Below, piece by piece: positions 18,499 through 28,623 of a stretch of 39,228 bases of DNA. A program made the translations under genes and the position numbers. Under the pieces are notes generated by a model. It worked only from the letters and a program-made list of their open reading frames with translations. It was not told where the DNA came from and did no database searches. Source of the stretch: Candidatus Dechloromonas phosphorivorans (GTDB lineage Bacteria; Pseudomonadota; Gammaproteobacteria; Burkholderiales; Rhodocyclaceae); assembly GCA_016709495.1 (NCBI GenBank), contig JADJMS010000003.1, positions 1 through 39,228 of the forward strand. Direction: 5' to 3'. Every line of letters begins with the position of its first letter. The stretch's first letter is position 1.

Positions 18499-19121
18499 TC
18501 AAAACATTCGGTTCGATTTAAGCCAATATAACAGCTCACCAACGGCATCAACGTATCCGACAACATCAGTCAGTGATAGCTCATAATTTACTAGCCAATT
18601 TTCGTTATCAGGTTCAACAAGTCTTTGGGTCATCCAAGCGGGAGTCTTCCGAGAATGAGCCTCATTTGGAAATGGTTGCAATCGCTGACGGTGCTTGAAT
18701 CCTTCAGAAATTTCTTTGATTTTTTTTACTTCTGACCAGCGAGGCCAATTCTCAACGTCCGTTTTTTTACTGCCAAGTATCTTTTCATCACGAAGACTAT
18801 CTTCTATGTCAATTCTTTTTGCGGTAAAAATTAAATTTTTATTCGGAAGTTCAAGCTGATAGCCCGATAATTTTATCCACATTTTTGAAGTGCAAATTCA
18901 CAAAGGCTATTAAGTTCGTTGATGACTGCACGGCAAATGATTTTGCCGAGTGATTCAGAGCTGTAAGGCGATGTAAGGGTTTGTTCAACATACTCTTCGC
19001 TTGGTTGGTTAATTTCCGAAAGATTGTTAGATTCATTGATTAATTCATTAGAAACAATCGTAGTGCCATGCTTAAGAAAAAACTTTATGGTTTCAAGCTC
19101 GTGCTCCAAATCGTAAATCAT
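18499..19121 (-). CDS. Helical protein downstream of the ATPase gene, HEPN-like at best
   Basis: Two overlapping frames probably form one gene of about 205 residues. The first starts ATG at 19119-19121, 10 bases past the stop of the large ATPase gene (MIYDLEHELETIKFFLKHGT), and ends at 18873. The second begins with an ATG at 18880-18882 (MWIKLSGYQLELPNKNL) and ends at 18499. The break falls at an AAAAA run, the typical error spot here; two coupled genes remain possible. Predicted content is mostly helical (AVINELNSLCEFALQ; SEVKKIKEISEGFKHRQRLQ; LTDVVGYVDAVGELLYWLKS). The shape and the FKHR segment recall HEPN-type proteins, but no clear Rx4-6H motif is present. No confident family. Confidence 0.55.
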
Positions 19122-19133
19122 TATTTTGATTTT

Positions 19134-22100
19134 CTATATCGGGTTAGCTGGGTACAGACGTAGGCGGGTTGGAGCTTCAGCGCATACCATTTGAATCTTT
19201 ATAGATTCAATTCCAAGAAAGCGATCATTGTTAATAAAAGAGGTACTAGTATTGAGTAATTGCCCAGAAACATTGTAGGCGCTTAAAGTGGGGCTGAAGC
19301 TTCGGTTTAATATTTCTCCAGTGCCTATAACGTCAAAGTTGGCTTCAATAACATAATCAACTGGAATTTCCCAGCTGCGTTTTATCTGAGAGCAATAAAC
19401 CCCTTCAAATCGAACGCCAAGTTTATCTTCAAGCAGTTCAAGTCTTTCGATAATTGCTGTAATTTCAATAGGTTTTGCATCTTCAATATTTTTATCATAA
19501 TTATTCTTGAGAGCTTCAAGTTCTTGCTCCTTTTCGTGTAATTGAATTTTGAGCGAATTTTCAACACCTTGACGGCTCAGCAAAGGATCTGCACCATTAG
19601 CAATAAGCAATTCTGATATGGAATTAAACTCTTGGGAGCTGGAATAAAAAAGTGGAGTATTGCTTTCTCCATCTAACGCATCAACTTTCGCGCCATGGTT
19701 TATCAACCAATCTACTATTAAATATTTTCCTTGTCCGCAAGCATGATGAAGGGGAGTTCGTTTGTTGTTGAATCCACCTTCTGAAAGTATTGATATGCGA
19801 GATTCAATTAGTTCTGTATAAAATATACTTAGATTATCTTCGATCTCGATAGTCATAAGTAATTCATTCACATTAAATTCTGCGCCCTTTTCAAGGAGTA
19901 ATTCTGTAATGTTTTGATGATTGTTGGCGATTGATAATAGGAGAGCTGTTATTTTAATACCGTCGTCATTTTTGTAGCTGCTATTCGGATTGGCTCTATC
20001 GATAGCAGATATTTTGTAGCTTCTTCATTTCCACATTCAGCAGAAACCATCAATAATGTACCTGAGTTTTCGGACATCATTCTTGCATTTGGATTTTTTG
20101 TGGCCTTCAATATTTCAGCAAGAACATTCTGCTTGTTGCTTCTAACTGCAAGAAATGCTGGAGCTGAAACTAGGCATTCACTTTGATTCTGTTGGTAACT
20201 AATGAAATCGAAAGCAATGGTTCCCTCTAGTAATTTTAAGGTAGCGGCGGATGAAAAATATTTTGCAATCAGCACTTCCATTTGTTTTGAATCGTTAGCA
20301 ACAATTGCTCCCGCTAAAGATTGAGAGATTTCAAGCCAATCATTAGGGTATGTATTTTGAAACTTTTCAAATAGTGTCATTTTAATCCTTGGGATATTAG
20401 TTTTGAATTCATATTCACTGCATTCCCAAACCCATTGACGGCACTGTCGAACAAATTTAAGTGCTCGAGAGGGGTCGTTGATGAACTGTACGCATTGCAC
20501 TCCATCATTTGAATCTCTGAGTGTTAATGCCATGAAGTATGTATTGCCGCACTCACGTGCAACTGTTTCTTCATTAGTTGTAATGATGAACGGTTGCCCC
20601 GCATAATCTATTAATTTGACCTCGATGTAGTATTTCCGCCCTTCCTTTTCGACGTAAAGATCGTATCCAAGATTTTGCCTGCTTCGGTCTTCTACGGTAT
20701 ACCCGTGTTCGCTTAGCATTAGGCAACATACTGCTCCGCTCCACGCCATGCTGGAAGGCTACGGCTAGTGATAATGAAATTATCAGATTTTCCTGTTTGC
20801 AAAGCGGGGTATGGAAGAAGTGGGTCAAATATATTAAGTGAAGAGGTTTCAGTATTTTCGGAAACAGGGCCTTCGTCGGATGGTATGGTTACATTATTTC
20901 CACAAAAATCGACTTCAGCTTCTGGCAAAACAGATAATATTTCTTTCGAAGTTAGTCCTGCGGATTTAAAAATACGAACAAGTTCGTTACTGGTTATTCC
21001 TGAAGCATTGAATGTTTCCATGGCAGTTTTGTCTATTCTATTTTTAGCAGCAATTAGCTCGATAAGACTAGTCGGTGTTCGAGAGTTGCGTTCTATCCTC
21101 AAACGTTTGCCAAGAAGTTGGCGAATGGTAACGCCGCCTGTGACGTTGCGAATACATTGCGTGATGAGGTCAGTGCAACCTTTGGGGCTAATGGAGTTTT
21201 TTTCTACGGCCTTAATTGCATCCTGGTTTGATAGCGTCTTAATGCCGATATAGCGCATGAAGTTATTATGCAAATCATTATTGTTAATGGATGGTGCTAA
21301 AATTCTTTGTTCCAGGGTATTCTCCATATTTAAAACGTCACTAGCACTTATCCAACCAGGTGCGAGTGTGATCTCGTTTTTCAGATGATCAAGTTTTTCT
21401 TAACAAGCAAAATTAACTCAGTGCGGAAAGATTTCTTTTGCAAAGTTAGTGTCGCTAAATCTACGCTTGGCGTGAGACAAGCCAACATGCTGTCGTTTGC
21501 ATCGGGGAAAGTACTATTTTCGAAATTTTTTCAGCAATGGCTTCAGCGGCATCATTTATGCAAGTAAGTGTTGCTTCATCAAATATGATGCGTGTTCTAG
21601 ATGGATCGGTGCTGAAGTCAGCATTAATTCGCACACCAAAACCTGTACTTTCGAGCGTTGGTAAAAACGCATGGGTGATAGCAGAAGCTGAGTTTAGCGG
21701 CACCGGCTTACCATCTGACAGAGAAAATGCAAGGTCGCATTTGCTGAAATTATTGATATGCCATGCTGAGCGGCGATCCGGACCGCTGATAGTGATTTCG
21801 CAGTTATTCTTGTCAAGACGATTGCGTTCGCAACGGTAACTGCGAGCCTTTTCTCCAGTTAACACCGCTTCTCGGATGTGACGCAAAAACAGTAAATAGT
21901 CTGCATCGAACTGATCGAATTCGTCTTGGACGCGATCTACATCAAGCCCACCAAGTACAAAAATGGTGGTGTAACCTGATTTTTCGAGCTGCTGGATGGT
22001 TTCCAACACCGTTTCATTCTGATCAAGTGAAAGCGTATGTGGAATTCGCACTAGAGGCGTTGGTGTGTGAATACCAAGGCAAGTCTGGGTTATCTCACGA

Positions 22101-22488
22101 GAAAAGGTGGCTTTCAATTCCCCGCTGAACAAATGGACGCAGGAGGCCACCCCAACAACGGACTTGAAACCGATGCCACGGTAACCGATTGTCTGGCCAC
22201 GTTGCTTCGCCGACGAAGCACTGCGACATAGACTGTAAAAGTCTTGGCGTGAAAACTCTCGGCCATTGTTGGCGCAAATCAACCATTCACCGTGGCGTTT
22301 GACTTCAAGCGTGTTGCTTCTGCATCGTCGGCATTTTGCAATAATTCAATGAACGACCGAGCGGAGTACGTCTCTGCAACGTATCGTTCTAAGTTTGCTA
22401 AATCTGCAAGCAAACCGGGAGAGCTTAAAGCTTCACCAAGTAGTTCTTCTCGAACAGAAGTGAAAATTTCTGAAGCAGTGAGATGCAT
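19134..22488 (-). CDS. GHKL ATPase (sacsin/NO VEIN-like) - DUF3883 - ankyrin protein
   Basis: Five minus-strand open segments join into one protein of about 1118 residues. Residues about 40-115 carry a sacsin-type GHKL ATP-binding fold: SFIELLQNADDAEAT (N-box Glu and Asn), NNGREF in place of the usual D-x-G-x-P-F, and IGYRGIGFKSV. A middle region follows (LAPGWISASDVLN, then helices). At about 585-700 is a DUF3883/NOV C-terminal domain with GYDLYVEKEGRKYYIEVK, a PD-(D/E)xK-like pattern. Ankyrin repeats are at about 750-960 (RTPLHHACGQGKYLIVDWLI; SISELLIANGADPLL), then a coiled coil and a C-terminal beta domain. The start is ATG 22486-22488; GTG 22545 is an upstream alternative. Frame breaks lie near 22285, 21510, 21380, 20735 and 19950. 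Likely a defence effector; this is inference. Confidence 0.72.
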
Positions 22489-22691
22489 AGCCCATGAGTC
22501 ATGACAAATGACATTAGATTGTATACCTGGATTGGGTAACGTCACCGAAGGATTGTACTTTTAGATGTAGTGGGTATGGACTTCCTTGACGAAGGGTATG
22601 ATCAACGGATGACAATTCGGAGTCATGCATAATTCAGGTGTTGGTAGCTTGTGCTCAGTTTTGAGCCGTTTTTAATTCAAGGGTAAAGATT

Positions 22692-24736
22692 GTGATTTCA
22701 GAACAATTCGAAGGCTCTACTACATGCCACTCTACCTTGACTGGAGACTTGCAGGTACCAGCAGAACAGAAAGTAAAAATAATACCGAGCATTGATCAAG
22801 CAAAATTGTCTAAACAACCGCCTACTGATGGCGAAGTCTATTTACTTGAATACCTAGAAAACAACTTTGATTGTGAATCTGAAGTTTATTTCCAACCCTG
22901 CTTCAATGGTGATCGCCCTGACGTTGTAATTGTAAAAAAAGGGTTGGAGTCATAATAATTGAAGTCAAAGACTGGGATATTAAACATTACGATATAAATA
23001 GTAAAAATCAATGGCTTCAAAATATAACAACACAATTATTAAGTCACCATACGCTCAAGTATTTTCCTACAAGAAGAATATGTTCCGAAATACATGTCAA
23101 CGGCTTGCTTGAGAAAAAGATGAAAAATGAGAATTTCTACAAGCTAATAAAAGTTTACGTTTACTTTCACAATGTAAATCAAAGTGATATATCAAACCTG
23201 TATTCACGAGAGATTTCAGAGATTGACAGAAAAATAAAAAATGAGAATATTATATTTAAAGAAAAATGTATTTTAAATAATTCTATTGAAGAAAAAAATT
23301 GCGCATAAAAAATATTTAAATATTTTAGATAAATTGAATAGTAAGAAGCAATAATTTATACGTGATCAAAATTTTTATCAGTTACACGAGACTCACTTAA
23401 AAAAATTATTTTTCACAACAAAGACAAAAACGAATTATTCTCTGATCCTGTATATCTGGAATTTATACGTCTTCTCAAACCTCCCATGCATTATGCGAAT
23501 CAAGGAAAGCATATTGAATATACGAAACCTCAAGCTAGATTGAGTGAAAGCTTTTCAGGAGAAAAAGTTAAGATTCGTGGATTGGCAGGTTCTGGCAAAA
23601 CTACTGTGCTGGCGATGAGAGCAGTGAATGCTCATAAAAGACATGGAAGTTCAGTACTTATACTGACATATAATCTCACGCTTTGTATGTATATTAAGGA
23701 TAAAATCAGCGAGGTTAGAGAGGATTTTTCTTGGTCAAGCTTTGAAATAATTAACTACCATAAGTTTATGACTTTTGCACTGAACGAAGCTGGTGTTGAG
23801 ATTGAAATTGATGAGAATGCAGAAAATTTTGAAACGCAGCTTGATACGAAATACTATTCAAATACAAATGTATTTTTAAATAGCAATTTTGCGGAAATAC
23901 GACACCATATTGATAGATGAAGTTCAAGACTATAAATCTGAGTGGTTAAAACAATAATCAAGGATAACTTTCTTGCAGAAGACGGTGAAATGGTTATATT
24001 CGGAGACGAAAAGCAGAATATATATGACAGACGGTAGACGAAGAAAGAAAAATTCGGGTAAGCAGAGATTTTGGGCAGTGGAAAATGCTCTCAAGAAGTT
24101 TTAGATACAAACCGGATTCCCGAATCCTAACCTTGACTCGCGCGTTTCAGCATTCATTTCTTTCTCAGAATTACGATCTTGATAACGATGAGTCACCACA
24201 GGCATCGATTCCAATAATGGGATTAATGCCATTGGTTTTATGAAGAAGGTTGCCTTGAGCCTGTAGCAAGAACAATTATTGACATCGCAAAAATTTAGTA
24301 TTCATCCAAATGATATAACCATACTGTCATCACAGGAAAAAACATTAAAAAAAATCGACCACATAGTTCGAACAGGTGATGACCACAAGGAAAGAACGTT
24401 AACAACATTTGAATCCCTTGAGGTTTCTAGGCATCAAATATATTCAAAGGATTCCAAAAAGTAAGTAACGCAAAAAAAATTGGCTTCAATCTCAATAGCG
24501 GCGTAATGAAACTATCCACAATCCATAGTTTTAAAGGGTATGAATCTCCAAATATATTTCTTTTTATCCATGAGAAAGATAGCCCGGAAATTGTTTACAC
24601 AGGTCTTACCAGGGCGAAGGAAAATATTGTGGTTTTTATAAAAAAGGGAAGCAAATACGCCGATTTTTGTCAAGAGCGCTTGGGAAATATCGAGACATAC
24701 CTACCCAGTTCAACCAGTAATCCTCAGAGTGATTAA
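22692..24736 (+). CDS. NERD nuclease-domain / UvrD-type SF1 helicase
   Basis: A protein of about 680 residues, divergent from the ATPase gene across 200 bases. The start is GTG 22692. The N-terminal NERD domain has GEVYLLEYLENNF, RPDVVIVKK and, after one indel at 22950, VIIIEVKDWDIKHY (PD-(D/E)xK pattern). Then NELFSDPVYLEFIRLLKPPM leads into the helicase: Walker A GLAGSGKTT (about 23581), ILTYN, Walker B ILIDEVQDY (about 23910, across an indel), FGDEKQNIYDR, a motif IV-like LSRSFRYK, STIHSFKGYE (motif V, about 24520) and YTGLTRAKENIVVF (motif VI). Stop TAA 24734-24736. At least five frame changes, mostly at A or T runs. Such proteins occur in anti-phage islands. Confidence 0.8.
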
Positions 24737-24794
24737 ACTACTTTTGATGAATTAGAAATTTAGTTATTTGAAATCTTTGGATTTATGAAAACCC

Positions 24795-25820
24795 CTAAGG
24801 GAAATAAATTTCATCGTACATGTTTGGGCGGGTAATCTTATTCGCAAAATTAATACTTGATGTTTTGTCACCATAATACATTAACAAATTTGCATACATA
24901 ACAGTTAGCACTTCTGTAATGAATCTGTATCGAAGCTCTTCATCAACAAATGCAGATAAAAGACATTTTAATTGGATGGCAATATTTTGATCTCTCCCCT
25001 CAAATTTTACATCGCTAGACTTTATATCCACTTCTCTTTCTTCTAGAGCAGAGACGACCAACTCACTAAATTCATTACATGTTGCAAGCAGATTAATAAA
25101 TCCATCTAAGGTTAAAGGTAGCTCCTTACTTTTCCTGTAGTAGGACAGAACTATCTCATGAAGCCTTGCTTCAACCTCATTTCTCTCAAATGCATAAATA
25201 AGGAATTGCGCATAAGGCTTATATTTTTCTTTTTTGATTAGCTTTGAATTAATAAAATCAAGATTAGATATTTTCTTTCCGTGGTTTTCGTTAATCATGT
25301 ACTGCAAATAATGTAGATGCTCATGCGATATTGTAGAGTCAACTCTAAGGCCGTTACATCCAGCGTTAACCCTTACGGTGATTTGATTCTCACTTCCAGG
25401 TACAGGCAAATAAAAACCTGTACTCTTAAACAATATTGATTTTCTAAATTTTATAAATACAACTGGCAGAATTATAGTTATAGCAAATGCAACTGTAAAT
25501 TTATTATTGCTATTTATAAGCTCTTTAATTGATTTAGCTGCCTTGATAATTTCGTTGAATATATCATCAGATATACCATCGACTTGAAATCTCTTTAAAT
25601 GGATACCTGGCTCATTTGACTGAACCAATTTTTTACCAATATTTAATATATTGTATATGACGCCAAACCATCGAACCTCAACTTTATAAAATTTAAAGTC
25701 AAATTCAGTATCTTTTAATGGGAATGGCGGGAATTCTCCAAAATCATTTTCCAATTGTTTTTTCGATAACACTATTTCTTTAAAGTAAAAATGGTTTTTT
25801 ATCGATGAAATAAGACTCAC
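24795..25820 (-). CDS. HExxH metallopeptidase-like protein, unknown family
   Basis: An intact 341-residue frame from a GTG at 25818-25820, with AAGGAT 9-14 bases upstream. A hydrophobic segment at about 108-130 (FTVAFAITIILPVVFIKFRK) suggests membrane contact. At about 169-180 it reads TISHEHLHYLQYM, an HExLH zinc-binding motif. At about 213-225 is ERNEVEARLHEIVLSYY, where a Glu could be the third ligand as in gluzincins such as ImmA/IrrE. I recognise no named family. The upstream small gene ends 11 bases before this start, so they form an operon. It converges with the NERD helicase gene. Its role may be proteolytic control of the island or defence; this is inference. Confidence 0.72.
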   Translation of the reverse strand: MSLISSIKNHFYFKEIVLSKKQLENDFGEFPPFPLKDTEFDFKFYKVEVRWFGVIYNILNIGKKLVQSNEPGIHLKRFQVDGISDDIFNEIIKAAKSIKELINSNNKFTVAFAITIILPVVFIKFRKSILFKSTGFYLPVPGSENQITVRVNAGCNGLRVDSTISHEHLHYLQYMINENHGKKISNLDFINSKLIKKEKYKPYAQFLIYAFERNEVEARLHEIVLSYYRKSKELPLTLDGFINLLATCNEFSELVVSALEEREVDIKSSDVKFEGRDQNIAIQLKCLLSAFVDEELRYRFITEVLTVMYANLLMYYGDKTSSINFANKITRPNMYDEIYFP

Positions 25821-25831
25821 TGGCCGTATCC

Positions 25832-26184
25832 TTATTCGTTGTTAGGACCGTTTTTCTCGGCAACTTCGTTATTGTTATCCTGATGATGTAACAAGCTAGA
25901 GGGAATGGTATCGTGAATCGCCGCGATGGCTTTCAAAAAGCCGTTGCTCTTATTCAGTTGCTGGGCTATCGGTTCTTTGGCGGAGCGGCCAGAGTGAGAT
26001 TGTTCATTACGTTTTTCATTACAAACATCATCGCTAACTTGGTTGCCTCCGGATTTGACAAGCAATCGTATGGCGACATCAATTCCATTCGTTCATCAGC
26101 TCTGAAAGCCGTCGTGCCCTCGACCATCGGGGACGTGCTGACTCCGTAGAGCAAGGCTTCACGCCAGCGGGATTTCTCCGGCAT
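25832..26184 (-). CDS. Small hypothetical protein upstream of the HExxH gene
   Basis: Two overlapping frames: MPEKSRWREALLYGVSTSPM onward from an ATG at 26182-26184, open to 25966, and a second frame ending KSNGFLKAIAAIHDTIPSSL, then LLHHQDNNNEVAEKNGPNNE with a TAA at 25832-25834. Joining them near 25970 gives about 115 residues. No family is recognised; the tail is Asn/Glu-rich and probably disordered. The stop lies within the ribosome-binding region of the HExxH gene, which supports a coupled operon. Base composition is more GC-rich than the genes around it. A shorter product from a TTG at 26065 is also possible. Confidence 0.4.
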
Positions 26185-26335
26185 ATCCTCACTTCGCTCC
26201 GGTAATCCTCAAAATCTTTTTCCCCTGTCATTCACCCGTGCGCGGTGTCTATTGGCACGTCCTTTTTTCGATGGCTCTCGGCTCGTTTGCGAGACGGCTC
26301 CGCAAGCAGATTTAATCGAACGAAAGGAAAAAATC

Positions 26336-27024
26336 ATGATGACCATCGCCAACAACGACGAAACCTGCAGCAAATCCGAAGTCGCACGGTTCCTTGCACC
26401 CGAGACTTCCACAGAGCAGTTTTCAGTAACCCTGTATGCACAACCGTACAACCGGGATGCCCAAGGCTTTTACTTCCATGATGCAGAAGAATTTGTAACA
26501 AATCTGAAAACCTTCGGGACCGCTTCGGTAGCCCGGTTGAGGAATTCGAAATTCAGTTTATTGATGGTGAAGATGCGGAACTGTTTGAAGCATGCGGAAT
26601 TGATCAGTGCAACCTGGCGAGCTGGTTTGACGTAATCGAAGTGCTCGACGAGCATGAAAAAATTGCTCTTTTTTCTGACTGGTGAGCTTGGGTATTTACT
26701 GGATGACGCAATCAACAAAATCGACGATGTAAGCATCTTTCACGGAGATGCGCAGGAAGCAGCAGAAGAACTATTCGACGACTGCTACGCACACGCGATT
26801 CCAGACAACCTGCGCTTTTATTTCGACATAGAAAAGTTCGCTCATGATCTAGAGGTCAACGGCGACTTCAATGAATTTCAGTGCGGGAAAAGGACTTTCA
26901 CTTGCACGAATGCGAATGGTATTTAGTTGGGGGGCAGGTCGAGCTTGCTTTAAACACCGATAAGCATTACGGCAAATTTAACCGGCAAAGATTGCCGGTT
27001 GCGGCAACAATAACCCAATCATAA
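26336..27024 (+). CDS. ardA: Antirestriction protein ArdA
   Basis: ArdA is an acidic DNA mimic that blocks type I restriction enzymes (and modification at higher dose), protecting incoming DNA. The ATG 26336 has AAAGGAAA upstream. The reading gives FSVTLYAQPYNRDAQGFYFH, FVTNLKTFG then, after an indel, EEFEIQFIDGEDAELFEACG, NLASWFDVIEVLDEHEKIAL, GELGYLLDDAINKIDDVSIF, AAEELFDDCYA and FYFDIEKFAHDLEVNGDFNE. The strong excess of Asp/Glu is the family hallmark. After another indel at about 26885 the tail reads HECEWYLVG and stays open to TAA 27022-27024; the present frame stops earlier at 26926. About 165-195 residues are expected for the family. Confidence 0.82.
26980..27000 (+). other. Perfect 9-bp hairpin after ardA
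   Basis: AACCGGCAA / TTGCCGGTT with a 3-nt loop AGA. No T-tract follows, so it is not a standard terminator. It lies in the last codons of ardA or just behind it, depending on the ardA end. Confidence 0.6.
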
Positions 27025-27196
27025 AAATCATTTTACATGGCCGGTTGGGCTTCGTCAACAGAAAAGTTTTTTGAAATTTGAATTTTCCCTACTGCTTGCT
27101 GGAAAAATTTAAGTCGTCAAAAATCAATAACTTAGGTGGCATGCACCTTGCGAGTGGTGATTTGTAGCACCTTCTCAACTCAATAAGGAAATTGAA

Positions 27197-27646
27197 ATGC
27201 AACTGAAGAAAAAACTGATGAATGAATTGTTTGAACAGGCAGGCAACAAGGCTATTCAACTCAATATTGCAGAAACGAAAATCCAGCAAGCTGAACAAGT
27301 GGCTTGTGTGCTCAATGTGCACGGCAATTTTACGTTTGAACCATATGTCATTGCGCATGAACATGGCGTAGTGATTTGCGTGGTGACAGAGCAAAAGCTG
27401 ACAAAAAATCAATTCGAAGAAGTCGCAGGGAAAGCCTCGCTCATTTGTAAAGAAGAGGCAGATCGCCACTTCACTTGGCAAAACTACACCGCATTCGGCA
27501 TTGAAGGTTTTGATTTTCAAGTGGTGTTGAAGTCGTTGATCAAAAACGAAACCAAATCCGAAAAACGGCAGGGAGCAAGAGCTAATTTGGCATACCAAAT
27601 TAATCCGCTTCCTATGGTCGGCGCCCCGTTGAAGGGGGTTGCTTAA
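27197..27646 (+). CDS. Hypothetical protein between ardA and mobC
   Basis: An intact 149-residue frame with AATAAGGAAATTG just before the ATG at 27197. The N-terminus is a charged amphipathic helix (MQLKKKLMNELFEQAGNKAI). A beta-rich middle follows (VACVLNVHGNFTFEPYVIAH; HGVVICVVTEQKL), then EEVAGKASLICKEEADRHFT and DFQVVLKSLI, and a basic tail. No catalytic motif or known family is recognised. The position between antirestriction and mobilisation genes suggests a role in transfer or establishment, without direct evidence. Confidence 0.65.
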   Translation: MQLKKKLMNELFEQAGNKAIQLNIAETKIQQAEQVACVLNVHGNFTFEPYVIAHEHGVVICVVTEQKLTKNQFEEVAGKASLICKEEADRHFTWQNYTAFGIEGFDFQVVLKSLIKNETKSEKRQGARANLAYQINPLPMVGAPLKGVA

Positions 27647-27670
27647 ATCAAAATGATTGGAGAACAAGTT

Positions 27671-28041
27671 ATGAACGGAAGAAAACAGAAGTCAAATTCG
27701 GAAAACGTAAGCACCCAGTTTCTTGTCGTCTTACTGATCAAGAGCTGTCACAGGTCGATTCGCAGCGATGCGGAATGACTCCGTGGTGAGTTCCTGAGAC
27801 GAGCAGCAGGAATGCTGATTTGCCGCCTCCGGTGCCTGAAATTAATAAAGTCGCATGGCATGAGTTGTCAAAGCTGAGTGGTAATTTAAATCAACTGTGC
27901 AAACAACTGAACACATTTGGTGCTTTGAACAATCCAGATGAATTGTCTGAAATTATTCAAAGTCTTCGTCTCGCACTTCTTGGCGTCAAAGAGAGCGTTG
28001 ATCCTAAAGCACAAGGAAACCCCGAAGCTAGTCGATCCTAA
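27671..28041 (+). CDS. MobC-like relaxosome accessory protein
   Basis: The ATG at 27671 follows GGAGAAC. The first part reads MNGRKQKSNSEN, then after frame changes VSCRLTDQELSQVDSQ and GEFLRRAA. This is the ribbon-helix-helix region of MobC-type proteins. The second part is VPEINKVAWHELSKLSGNLN followed by QLCKQLN, the pattern of the bacterial mobilisation protein MobC family. These help a relaxase open DNA at oriT. Two or three indels lie at 27715-27820. No relaxase gene was found in the island, so it would need one supplied in trans. The TAA 28039-28041 overlaps the tail of the opposing primase gene. Confidence 0.7.
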
Positions 28042-28623
28042 CGGGGAAGCCATCGCGGTCTTTTTTTTGATTTAAAAGCCAGGAATTCGGAAATTTTGTA
28101 TGGAACGACCGCTCTGGGGTCGCCATATATCTGATTTATGCTAAACGCTTGTTTGTTTGTTGCAATTCGCTCGGTCGAATTCGCTTCACACATTCCCTGT
28201 ATGAACTCTCAGAATGACCTGAAAATTCTCAGGACTTGACTCCTGTACAAGCGCAGGCAAATACCCGTCTTTCAGTATTTCTCTGACACCAGCTTTGCCT
28301 TTTACATCATCGATAAAGACAAGGTGGAAATCCGGATCGAAAGGCCGGATGTACATATCTTTGTGGAGATTGTAGTTTTCCACGTTGAAGCGCCCACTAG
28401 CTATATCAGCAGCAACTTCTTCAAAGCTCAAGGTGTTCCCCGCTCGCTGCTTTGTAGATTTAGTTGCTTGCCCCAGACAGGAGAAAAGGTGTACATGTAG
28501 CGCCAGAATCAGGTTTTTTCCTTCTTTATTTCCTTCCTCCTCCTTCGTGCGGGTACTGCACTCATCAGGATCAACCCAAGTGATGCAGCTAGCTTTACAA
28601 AGGTGCTTTTGATGCCAGTCCAA
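28038..28623 (-). CDS. RepB-type plasmid primase
   Basis: IncQ RepB is the primase that starts each strand at single-strand initiation sites. Here the frame reads FEEVAADIASGRFNVENYNL, then KDMYIRPFDPDFHLVFIDDV and GYLPALVQESSPENFQVILR. That is the RepB_primase core pattern (Y-I-R-P, L-V-x-x-D-D-x, E-x-S-P-x-N-x-Q). A stop at about 28186 is bypassed by one indel near 28180, after which FSINQIYGDPRAVVPYKISE and a basic end fit the next part of the family. TAG at 28038-28040. The true start is unclear: ATG 28623 lies inside the upstream gene. It lacks the MobA relaxase fusion of RSF1010 and is short, so it may be a trimmed or damaged primase. Confidence 0.6.

Noticed and set aside
25913..26149. 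Plus-strand frame of 78 codons opposite the small gene upstream of the HExxH gene
   Set aside because: The minus-strand reading is coupled to the next gene through its stop and ribosome-binding site; the plus-strand frame has no such support.
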